Shown: piece by piece, positions 44,646 to 54,071 of the stretch
Layout of the letters: each line of letters opens with the position of its first letter
How positions within the stretch are numbered: the stretch's first letter is position 1
Origin: Isoetes taiwanensis
Lineage: Eukaryota; Streptophyta; Lycopodiopsida; Isoetales; Isoetaceae
DNA: 64,000 nucleotides
Direction: 5' to 3'
NCBI GenBank assembly: GCA_021234155.1
Contig: JAJEKV010000022.1
Coordinates: 3,343,996 to 3,407,995 of the forward strand
The notes under the pieces: generated by a model
Told to the model about the DNA's origin: nothing
Seen by the model: the letters and a program-made list of their open reading frames with translations, nothing else
The model's database searches: none
Made by a program: the position numbers and the translations under genes

Positions 44646-44651
44646 CAAAAG

Positions 44652-44776
44652 GGACAAAGGGTGACCAGCGATGAGCTGAAGATCCCTATGTACCTTTTGG
44701 CCCTTGCATTGTTACCCGTAATCTGGCTAACAGTGTATTGAATGGCTGCAGGTACGGGATCTTCTTCCCTTTGTCC
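44652..44776 (+). ncRNA. Structured RNA-like element, copy A
   Basis: 125 nt with nested complementary segments. Outer stem: GGACAAAGGG (44652-44661) with CCCTTTGTCC (44767-44776). Small hairpin: CAGC-GATGA-GCTG (44666-44678). Stem 2: AAGATCCC (44679-44686) with GGGATCTT (44756-44763). Extension: GTACC (44690-44694) with GGTAC (44751-44755). Stem 3: CATTGTTA (44707-44714) with TAACAGTG (44728-44735). Strand is assigned arbitrarily. No known RNA family was recognised. Confidence 0.6.
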
Positions 44777-44779
44777 ATT

Positions 44780-45800
44780 TTTGTTCATTTTGGTTAAAGC
44801 TGGATGTTGGGACGTTGTTGATATGAAGAAGCTGTTTCCTTTGTTAATCTACTATGCTGGGGGACATAATGAAGCATATACTATGCGGATTGATAATTTG
44901 GAATATTACGTATTCCTAACCTTTACTTCTGTTTTCTGACTCTTATGAAGTATTGGCTAATATAGCCTACTGACCTGTGGTATACACACATAATATAGTT
45001 GTACGGTGTTATGACAGAGTTATAGATATGTTTGCATAAAGGATTATATGTCTAAAGAGTTTTATCATATGTAGTAATGTTATGACAGCTAGTTGGACAG
45101 TACGATTTGGATTCTGGCTCTCTACTATAATTAGTATGAGGGTTTTTAAAAAAAAAATGGAAAAAACAATTTTGAAAAAGGGTTGTGACCTTAAGTATTA
45201 GGTGAATGAGTGATCTTCTTGTGGTGCAATGTTCAGAATATGCTGGATTCGTTGTAGTTGTATCTAGCGGATTTACTGCTTTCTATATGAATATTTGATA
45301 CTGATTGTTTCTTCTAAGGGGCTGATAATAACATACGTACTCTAATTGCCTCTTTATTAAATTGGAGCTGGAAAGGTTTAGTATTATTTAAGATAAATAA
45401 TATGCTGACCTGTATCATGGGCAACATGTCCCCTTGGCTTTATTAAATAAATATGTATTTGGTTTAAGCTGACCTACACGGTGTGCTTTAGATTGAGACA
45501 TGAAAAAAGTCTGGTATCTAAAGATGAGGCATTGGTCTCGAAAAAGCATACCTCTATACTTTATAGGGGTTGGTGTTTAATAAGAATTCCCTGATTTCAG
45601 TATACATGTTCGGTAGATGGCCTCGTATACAGTTTTATCTTCTAAGTGACCATTGATTTATATGATAACACAAATGTTTGTTTGGAATTGTCTTAAAAAA
45701 GGAATAAAAGGTCATTTATATGGTATAAAGAAGAGAGAATAAAGTATAACATTGACACAATATTTGAAAAACTCGAGTAGATAATAAGATACTATGCTGG
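44780..45800. other. No recognised gene
   Basis: AT-rich sequence with no supported coding region. Short open frames only. Confidence 0.5.
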
Positions 45801-45805
45801 ATAAA

Positions 45806-45910
45806 CTCAGTCCGGTAGTAGGATGATAATACTACCGATGGATTGACTGAGGTGGATGTTTGATCTAGTTTCACTAGGTCAAACCGGCTCTCTCTTTTTT
45901 TTTTTTTTTT
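45806..45910 (+). ncRNA. Candidate hairpin RNA followed by T16
   Basis: CTCAGTC (45806-45812) pairs with GACTGAG (45845-45851), enclosing GGTAGTA (45814-45820) with TACTACC (45830-45836). A second hairpin TTTGATCTAG-TTTCA-CTAGGTCAAA follows (45859-45883, one G-U). CCGGCTCTCTC leads into a 16-T run (45895-45910), which would terminate RNA polymerase III. No internal A/B box was found and no family was recognised. Confidence 0.4.
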
Positions 45911-46028
45911 ACTTTCATGGCAAAATGTGAGTCTAGGTTGGCAGGTTGCTACCCCATAGTATGCTTCTATGGCAAAGGCATAATATACAAGCGAGTCTAG
46001 GTTGGCAGGTTGCTATGCCATAATTGAC

Positions 46029-47420
46029 ACATGGCATAGATGTATTTAGAGGTGTGGCTAAAAATTCTAACAAAGTTATCTACCTTGGCCGTGCTCTATC
46101 TTATGGAAAAGGTTTTTGTCTATGGACATATACCAATTAAATTGAAAGATTTTGCATGCATGTTTAACATTTGTTGTAAAAAGTCTTGCATGTTTGCCCC
46201 TATGCACTATGATAGCCGCGAAGTTGAAGTTGTAGATAGCTACAAGTATCTTGGTGTAGAATTCTGCCAGAACACACTTTGGGAACAGTGTATTACCAAG
46301 CGGGTGGCTGCTGGATGGAGAGCACTCTATGCCATGCAAAACAATTGTTTTCGCGTAGAAATTCATGATTGGCCACGGAAAGCCCACTTGTTTCGGGCTT
46401 TGGTAGAGCCTGTTTTACTGTATGGTTCTGAAGTGTGGGGGCCTGCCATTAGTGCTAGTGCTTGGGAGAGCTTGGAGCGGGTGCAAAAGTCCTTTCTTAC
46501 TTACAACCTTGGAGTTAAAACAACGGTGCCCTATGCTATTCTTTTACAAGAGACAGGTTTTTGGCCTCTTCAACATTCCGCTATGAAGCGCCATCTCCAC
46601 TATATCTGCAAGGTGCACCACATGGATGATGTTAGGTATCCTGTTCTTGCACTTGCCATGGCTGAATCTCCTCAGCGTTTGAAACGATGTTGGAAAGAGC
46701 ATTGGACTACATGGTTTGCCCGTTGGTCATGTGCAAACCGAATCGCCTTTGCGATGCTTGCCGATTCGATCCCGAGCTTTTGCAACAATATCTTAATGGT
46801 CGTTTTCTCAAAAGATATGGGACCTTGATTACTTTGGCCCAAGTGGCGGGGTCATTATCATGCACACATAAATCCCACTTTGGCACCGGGGCCCCAAGCT
46901 TATTTGCTTGCTTCATTGTCCGGGAACAAGCTTGTAGCTATTGAGTCAATTCGCACGGGGTCCCACAGTGCTACGGATTGAGGCGGGTAGATGGGAGCGG
47001 CCGCGAATTTTGCGAGAAGCGAGACTATGTACCTGTTGCCAGTTACAGGTTATTGAAGATGAAAGCCATACTCTTCTGAGTTGCCCTGCTTTTGAGATAG
47101 TCCGGAATTATTTTTCGACCTTAGTATTCCATTCCACGCTTCCACAACTTCTCAGCACACCATCTGTGCATGACTTGGCATTATATATACTTGAGGTTCT
47201 AGATAAACGTCTGCAATTACTGAGCCCTCAGTAGTCATTATCTAAGCTTGTCTAGTATCATCATTACTGCAAAGGTTTTTCCCTTGAAAACCTTTCGAGG
47301 CAGGGGTTTTTTAATCCTAGTAGTAATGATTGTACTAGCCCATTGTATGGGTCCCATGACCTATTGGTCTCCGTGGACGTTAAAAAAACTATTCTATTCT
47401 ATTCTATTCTATTCTATTTA
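46029..47420 (+). mobile_element. LINE D, 5'-truncated, with (TATTC)n tail
   Basis: The open frame 46040-46828 holds the ORF2 C-terminus: SREVEVVDSYKYLGVEFCQN, ALVEPVLLYGSEVWGPAISA, LGVKTTVPYAILLQETGFWP. Continuation in another frame has a cysteine-rich segment CTCCQLQVIEDESHTLLSCP (47020-47090). The non-coding end repeats the LINE C block (GGTTTTTCCCTTGAAAACCT, GGTCTCCGTGGACGT) and finishes in TATTC repeats (about 47390-47420). Just upstream a 70-bp unit (GAGTCTAGGTTGGCAGGTTG) is duplicated at 45930-46020. Reverse transcriptase itself is missing; 5' truncation is the likely cause. Confidence 0.85.
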
Positions 47421-47424
47421 TCTT

Positions 47425-48235
47425 TCTTGAAAATAAGCACTTTATGGCATGCCATTTTTAACTTTTTAATTTGGCACCTTACAAGATAGAAGGTACGTTG
47501 CTTTATTCCTTATGGTATAATAAAGGGATTTTTGGCTACGAAAGTTTGCAAATAGGATATTGTCTTTTCTCTCATTACATTTTGCAAAAGTAAAAAACAG
47601 AGAGGCAAGAGCTATGGAAACGGACAGCCGCCTCTAGCTTACAGAACTGTGAGCCACACGATTTTGCTGGAGTTGCTAGTTGGAAACTTGACTGCGAGAT
47701 GGAGACATTTCCTTCATACATTCCAAAGGTAAAATCTGATTCATTGATAGTTTAAGATAGTAAGCTTGGATGGATGTGAATGCTCTGACATAAAGCGGAA
47801 AGCTATTCAAAGATTTCCATATCCGGAAGTGTTAGGCTTTCTAAATAGCCACAGCCCACACAAGCGGTTTTTCCCAGGCAAAGGGCAGCATAAAGTTTAT
47901 ATGGATGCTCATTTAGATCAGACAACATTCTTGCAATGCCCTTTGCATGAGGCGCAAGGGTTTGGACCATAGTAAGGACGATGCTCTTATGCTAGACATA
48001 TGAAGACATGCAATAAGGTTTGCCATATTTGTTCTTAGAATTCAGAGGCTATATGAGTTTATCGTAGCCAAGTTTCTGGTTTTTTGCTCTACCATGCTAG
48101 CAGGCTTTAGCAATAACAGAAGTTTAATAGATTTACTCTGTTCATTTGATCTATACATTTGATAAGATCCTTTACTTTGTTCATTTGATTTATACATTTG
48201 ATAAGATCATGTTTGAGTCTACAATGGGCAAAGAG
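47425..48235. other. No recognised gene
   Basis: Non-coding. A duplicated phrase TTTGTTCATTTGATYTATAC followed by ATTTGATAAGATC is present at about 48137 and 48175. No coding family was recognised. Confidence 0.5.
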
Positions 48236-48362
48236 GATACAAATGGTGACCGGTGATGAACCGAGAAGCCAGTTGTACCTTTTGGCCCTTGCTACATTAC
48301 CATTTTCATGCTAATGTAGTATTGTTTGGCTGCAGGTACCAGGCTTCTCTTCCCTTTGTGTC
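48236..48362 (+). ncRNA. Structured RNA-like element, copy B
   Basis: Same architecture as copy A with different bases. Outer stem GATACAAATGG (48236-48246) with CCCTTTGTGTC (48352-48362), one mismatch and one G-U. Small hairpin CGGT-GATGA-ACCG (48251-48263). Stem 2 AGAAGCC (48264-48270) with GGCTTCT (48342-48348). Extension GTACC with GGTAC. Stem 3 CTACATTA (48292-48299) with TAATGTAG (48312-48319). Identical unpaired blocks include CCTTTTGGCCCTTGC and TGGCTGCAGGTAC. Confidence 0.6.
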
Positions 48363-48738
48363 TTTCTTTGCTTATGAAATTAGTTTTTGCTGAAGAATGG
48401 ACAAGAAACGTACACTGCATGTAGTTTTCAGCCAAGTTCTACATGCCAAGTTTATTTACACTTTAGATTTGATGATGGACGAATTTTTACAAATGAGGAA
48501 GTTTTTCTATGCTATCTACATCGAAAGATACACATCAAGTAATATCGTTCTCTTTTTCAAGATCTGATATTTACCATAATGGGGCTGAAGGCTGCAGGCA
48601 AATATATGATCTACTAAAATTAGAGTTGTTCTTTAGTTCAAATTCGTGCTTACCTTTCATCTTTCAAAGTATGTCTGTTATTCTGCTGTATAGTGGCAGC
48701 TTTGAGGGCAATGTTAAAGCCTTGAAATGAAAAGTCCT

Positions 48739-49155
48739 TTATACATCAGGCACACAATATACGAGAAAGCTTTTTGTGTAAGCAAAGCTTGCGTACAAGG
48801 AATGTAATAATGCTTTGGGACTAGCATTTTTCTTAAAAGTAGCAGTGAAACATAAAGAGTTTTTAAAAGCTTCATCATTCATCATGAATTCTAACAGGGT
48901 AGCAGGGCACTCAACATGTTTTACATCCCTTTTTGGCCACTGAATGAATGTGCCTACTGCTTCACCAATGTTATCTGCCTCTCCGCAGGGGATTGGAAGT
49001 TCAGTCGATGGGACCACAGACTCTGTGACCTCAATTGCTACATTCGAAGGATCTATGTCCTTGCCATGAAGAGTGGATTTATTTATAATATGGCCACTAG
49101 CAACAACTTCCCTCCGACGAACAAGCTGTACAGGGGAAAGTTGAAGCTGCTTCAA
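48739..49155 (-). pseudogene. DUF8039-like transposon-associated fragment
   Basis: Residues VVASGHIINKSTLHGKDIDP, SNVAIEVTESVVPSTELPIP, and CGEADNIGEAVGTFIQWPKR match the layout of DUF8039. That layout is VA.G.....VHG, a run of hydrophobic V.V..V, LP.P, then (D/E)A.GTF..WP. In plants this domain occurs with En/Spm (CACTA) transposon proteins. About 138 codons are open and no transposase (TNP2) domain was seen beside it, so it is likely a remnant. Confidence 0.6.
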
Positions 49156-49540
49156 GCAAGCCGAAATTTTTTAGAACATACGAATCAGTAGAAAAACATG
49201 TAGTAAACAAGCAAAAATGGCGTCATTTAGTACAAAAATTATTTGGGCAATATATGCAAGCAAATGGCGCCATGGACCATTTTGACCCAATTTGGACCAA
49301 ATGGCGCCATGGCGCCATTTCGTCCAAATGTACACCTCTCGATTAAGTTTGGACCAATTCATGCGGGATTACCCTGTAATGTTCTGGCCTTTGGCTCGAA
49401 CATCATGCACCACTCTTTGCAAAGATGGATTGAAATGCCTAGTTGGTATGAAATTTAATCCAAATGGCACCATTTGACAAGCGAAGGGAAAATATTAGTG
49501 ATTATCCCTAGCGATTATCAACACACTGCACCTTAGCTCC

Positions 49541-50983
49541 ATGAAAAAATTTACACAAGTCACTAATTGTGGTATATCCCAGCTATCCATATGTCCACTA
49601 GAGTTAGCAACTGAAGGATCTGTTAGTTGGGAGTACTGGGATTATGAAGAAGGTGGAAAAGATAAGTGGGGAAAGCCAAAGAAAATACTGAAGCGTTTGT
49701 GGAAAGAAACTGAGCCGCGAGCTTTAGTACACAAGTTAATTGACAGGTTGGCTAAATTTCCTTTGCATAGTTTCAGGCATAAGTGGCAGGCCAAGCAATT
49801 TAAGGAGTTGCTGGAAAATCTTCCACCAGGTACTCTTTTGTCAGTTGTAGATTTTGCTGAGAACTTTAGTATCCAGCTACAAAATCAGGTCCAATCTGCA
49901 TATTGGACTAGCAAACAGGTTACTATCTTAGTGCATATTACATACTTTGTAGATCCTGTATCAAATGATGTGATGAAGGATACCCATTATTATATATCAG
50001 ATGACACAAAGCATGATACTTTGTTTGTTCAGCATGCATTTATGATGCATTATGAATTTATGCAACAACAAGGAATGGATCCAAATAAACATTGGGTCTT
50101 TTCAGATGGAGCAGCATCTCAGTTTAAGGCAGCAAGACCTTTTTACTTTGTCGGAAGGTATGCATATGCCACACATATACAGATGATGTGGAACTTTTTT
50201 TGTTCCAACCATGAGAAAGGGGAGCATGATGGAAAAGATGCAGAATTGAAGAGATGGTTGAGGGAATTGATGAAGAGACATCAAGATCTGAAAATAGAAC
50301 GTGCAGCAGATATAGTGAAGATAGCTAGGGAGAGCTTCTCATCTGTGGCTCCATCATCTAGTGTGAACAAGAAGCCAGTACGAAGATGGTTTTGGGAAGT
50401 GGTGGGGGTGAATAGAAACATTTGGGCAGCAGAGACAGTGGAGGACACACGAAACATCCATTCTGTTCATGCATTTAATCCAGAATGCCCTACCCAATTG
50501 CAGGTAAGGTGTTTGTCATGCTTTTGTGCAAATTGCCTTGATGCTCAATGGGGTAAATGTATGAACAAAGAGTATGTAGATGATTGGAAGCTTGTAGTTA
50601 TTGAACCTAGCAAGGTTCTAGCTAATGAATTTGAGCTACGCAAATCCAAAAGAACAATTTTCTCTTCAGGGTCAGCCATGTTGAGTGATGCCGTAATAGT
50701 AGGTGATACGTTTGCTGTGGTAGCTCCAAAGGATAATGAAGAGGGTGCACTATTTTGGATGGTACTATGCACAAAGACTAAGTATGTTGTGGAGGAAGAC
50801 TTTGAGTTAAATGGACAAACATTTTATAGAGGAGAGGAACTTCTTGAAGGTACTTATTTTGAAAAGGTACCAAGATCACGTACAAGCTATGTTTTATGCT
50901 CTAATGAGCCAAAGGCGATAGTTTATGCAACCCAAATTTGTGAAATTAAAGTGGACATGCCACAAGCAAAACACCGAAAGTGA
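49541..50983 (+). CDS. Transposase-like protein, DFAEN / SDGAxSQFK family
   Basis: An uninterrupted 480-codon frame. Motifs in order: VVDFAENFSIQLQNQVQSAY (near 103), ILVHITYFVD (near 128), YYISDDTKHDTLFVQHAFMM (near 149), HWVFSDGAASQFKAARPFYF (near 182), and NFFCSNHEKGEHDGKDAELK (near 215). The C-terminus has a cysteine cluster CLSCFCANCL (near 325) and a VGDTFAVVAP...FWMVLC segment. The motif order matches a widespread eukaryotic family of uncharacterised proteins, and the spaced acidic residues suggest an RNase H-fold DDE transposase; that is inference. The ATG at 49541 is conventional, but an upstream exon is possible. Being intact, it is either recent or domesticated. Confidence 0.7.
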   Translation: MKKFTQVTNCGISQLSICPLELATEGSVSWEYWDYEEGGKDKWGKPKKILKRLWKETEPRALVHKLIDRLAKFPLHSFRHKWQAKQFKELLENLPPGTLLSVVDFAENFSIQLQNQVQSAYWTSKQVTILVHITYFVDPVSNDVMKDTHYYISDDTKHDTLFVQHAFMMHYEFMQQQGMDPNKHWVFSDGAASQFKAARPFYFVGRYAYATHIQMMWNFFCSNHEKGEHDGKDAELKRWLRELMKRHQDLKIERAADIVKIARESFSSVAPSSSVNKKPVRRWFWEVVGVNRNIWAAETVEDTRNIHSVHAFNPECPTQLQVRCLSCFCANCLDAQWGKCMNKEYVDDWKLVVIEPSKVLANEFELRKSKRTIFSSGSAMLSDAVIVGDTFAVVAPKDNEEGALFWMVLCTKTKYVVEEDFELNGQTFYRGEELLEGTYFEKVPRSRTSYVLCSNEPKAIVYATQICEIKVDMPQAKHRK

Positions 50984-50989
50984 AGGGCA

Positions 50990-52655
50990 AGATCGTATAC
51001 ACACTCGTGAGAGAGAGAGAGTGATAGTGAGAAGATCTTGGACAATCTACGGATGTATTATCGGATGATCTAAGACTAACACCGCGGTACATTTTGTAAT
51101 GTTAGTTGAATGTAAGGTTCTTTTTTTTAGACATCATTTCCATTGATACCTTTCACTTGTTGCAGGTCACAACTATCTCAATGGATTCATACTGTTGACT
51201 CAGATAAATGTTTGCTGAGAATTGCTCTCAGATTTTGATTTATCATAATTGCTCAGATTTGCTCAAACAAGGATAAATACTCTTAATCCTAAGCTTTGAA
51301 TCTACATATGACTATAGCTCAGCTCAGCTCAGCTTTGTTGTTCTCATATTTTAGTAATTCTCAGATTTTTGTTGTTCTCATATTTGCTTGTTATTTTGTT
51401 ATTCTGATATTAGTCAAAATTCATACAGACATGAACATTTCCATTAGTCAAAATTCATACAGACATGGTTGCTAGGGAGCATCAAATCTCGAGTAAATTG
51501 TTAGAGGATTCACAGAACTTCAATATAAGCTGGAACTTCAATATAAGTTGGAACTGCCCGAGCTTACCTAATAGCCAGAACTTCAATATAAGCTGGAACT
51601 TCAATATAAGTTGGAACTGCCCGAGCTTACCAAATACCAATGCTATTCAACTGTTATGGGCCTTGTACAAATGTGAAAACCTAAGAAAATGAAGAATAAA
51701 TCCAAATCTTATATATTCAAAATAGACCAAGTTATCATTGAGCTAAACTTAGCTCCCCTTTTTTCCAAAAAAGCCATTGTATTCCAAATATATATGAAAC
51801 CTCAAAGTAAATTCTTACCAAGTCTGCTGAAAGTAAAATGAATACACTACTAAACATATTTCAAGTTAAAACTGCAGATCTGGATCAAGATGATCCATTC
51901 ATAATATTCAAACAATTTGTAGTAGAATCCACTAACAAAGAGTAAGGAAACCTGTTACCTGCATCCACAAACTAGAACAAGCATTAGAATGGTTGGTCAA
52001 GTATGGGATAGCAGGTGTCGTGTGTTTCCTTAAGGTCATCCCCCGTCACCTTGCTAGCATTCAATTGACAAATAGAAAGCAAAGCTATATTATGAGTCCT
52101 AGATTAAGCAGTCAAAAAAGTCTGAATAAATTATTAACCACTTTTTCATATGATCATCTAGGAATCTTTTCTGTAAGCTGATCCCTGCTTGCAGAATTAA
52201 TCTCAGCATCAACCTCATCTATTTACACATGTATCTTACATTATTACCACTATCTGGCCGCTGATCCTGGGTGTATTTAACTGTCAGCTTAAATGCCAGT
52301 GCATGCTTTCTACATCATGACCCTGTTTTAAAGCTATAAAAAATTCAGCCAATAACAAACATAGGAACCCTGTTCTATTATCAAATTATTTTACACAAGC
52401 CAATGCAATTCCTAAAACCCTTTTTCAGATCTAATTTAGGCATTCTAGGTTATCATACCCCATGCTTTCCTTCATAAAATCCTGATCTAACATGTAAAAA
52501 AATTTTAGACTAGATCTGCATTATAGTATTACGTTAAAACTGCCTGCTATGGCTAGGCATAAACCCATATAATAGACAACTCTATTTTAAGCTTTAAAAA
52601 TCTGCACAAACATAGCCACATGGATAGATTTATTCTTAGAATAAATTTGCAATTA
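50990..52655. other. No recognised gene; minisatellite inside
   Basis: 3' flank of the transposase-like ORF followed by AT-rich sequence. CAGCTCAGCT repeats occur at about 51317-51334. No terminal inverted repeat for the upstream ORF was found by eye. Confidence 0.5.
51513..51635. repeat. 63-bp tandem duplication
   Basis: Two 63-bp units starting CAGAACTTCAATATAAG, nearly identical. Each contains an internal ACTTCAATATAAGYTGGA doublet, so this is a two-level repeat. Confidence 0.93.
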
Positions 52656-52662
52656 CATTTTA

Positions 52663-53016
52663 TCAAACCTTAGTGGAGCGCTCCTTGCTTTCTTGATTTT
52701 CTTTGGTGGTAGCAGAATAGCTAGGATCATTCGTTAGCACAATATCTTCAGTGGCTCCATGCTTGCTGCTGGCAGAGCTACCAATTCCAGCCTCCTTTGC
52801 CTCCAAATTTCCTCTAGCATGCTCAACATTACTGATTCCATCTACATCTCCAGCATTGTCTTCCATAGTGCTGTTAGTCCCAACATTACAGGGTTGCACA
52901 CCAATCCTAATGGCAGAAGCACGAAATTGGAATATCTTTTTTGTGTTTCTGCTATCTCTGCTTTTCTCCTCTGCCAATCTCTTGCGTGTGGCAAGGTCCC
53001 CTTTCTTCCTTACCAT
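52663..53016 (-). CDS. Hypothetical protein or exon, basic N-terminus
   Basis: 117 codons, MVRKKGDLATRKRLAEEKSR then DSRNTKKIFQFRASAIRIGV. After that it becomes acidic and Ser/Glu-rich (GIGSSASSKHGATEDIVLTN) and ends ESKERSTKV. The first 40 residues look helical and lysine/arginine-rich. No family was recognised. It may be an exon of a larger gene or chance. Confidence 0.25.
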   Translation of the reverse strand: MVRKKGDLATRKRLAEEKSRDSRNTKKIFQFRASAIRIGVQPCNVGTNSTMEDNAGDVDGISNVEHARGNLEAKEAGIGSSASSKHGATEDIVLTNDPSYSATTKENQESKERSTKV

Positions 53017-53109
53017 TTTTGAAGCAGGGCTTCACTCCCTGCCTTCAAAATTTCCTTCTACAGCTGCATGCTTCTGTTCATCTTTGGCATTTTATAGTAA
53101 TATTTAGAT

Positions 53110-54065
53110 GTGTTCCTAACACCGAGTGTTCTTATCCAAAGCTATCATACCTTTTTTCACTTTCTGTTATGTGATCATCATCAGCCAATGCCGCATCTCC
53201 TGGTCGCCAGCTGCATCAAGTCGCCCTACTGTATTCTCCAGGTAATTTTGCCCTAAGGCCCAACACAATATTCCACGGAAATTAATTTTTTGGCTTTCCT
53301 AATTTCCAAAACAACCATAACATATTCATTTTTTCGTTTTTGCCATGTATTTACATTTGCATTTCCCCTTCTATAGCATTAAAAGTCAAAATATCATTGT
53401 GCACTTTACTTCATGCTTCATTTGCCTGCAATACAAACTTCCAGCACAAAACACATCCAATGTTTTATTCTTTAGATCTATTCACAATAATAAAAAAAAA
53501 AAACCCTCCTAGTCTGTCTAAACAGACTTTAAGCCATTAAAATCCAATTTTGGAACTAAAAGACTTTCAATTGCAATCTTAGATTAGACTAGGTGACAGT
53601 CTAATCTAAGCCCTGATCTGAGGCTTTTTTTAAGAAAAATGAAAAATACAAATAAGGACAAGTTTATGAAACATTGACCAAATAGACAAAACGACTCAAA
53701 AGATATAGGAGATCAACATCAGACTATATGGAAGATTTTTTGAGCTATGAATTCAAACAGATGATAAAACATGTACATATATCAAAAAAAAAGGAACTTA
53801 ACAGTAAGATATGAACCACAAATCTAAGAAAAAAGGTTTATTAGACCAACATCTTCAAGTAGAAGTTAAAATACAGAATGAAAATCATTTTTTGATGTCA
53901 CCAATAGAATAGTAGCCCTTCTTATCCAACCTCCTAGTTAAGAGGCATCACAAAATATGCATAAGATAAGAGAGGATCTTAGATATCAGCAATCTGGAAA
54001 ACTTGACAAATCTGGAAAACTTGACAAATCTGGAAAACTTGACGATTTGAGCAATAGCTTTGCTC
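53110..54065. other. No recognised gene
   Basis: AT-rich. A triplicated AATCTGGAAAACTTGACA unit lies at about 53990-54043, next to the tail of LINE E. No coding region was recognised. Confidence 0.55.
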
Positions 54066-54071
54066 AATCCC

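Noticed and set aside
44652-44776. Structured copy A as a hammerhead, HDV-like or C/D snoRNA
   Set aside because: The GATGA lies in a hairpin loop rather than in a CUGAUGA core, the HDV pseudoknot order does not fit, and no D box is placed correctly.
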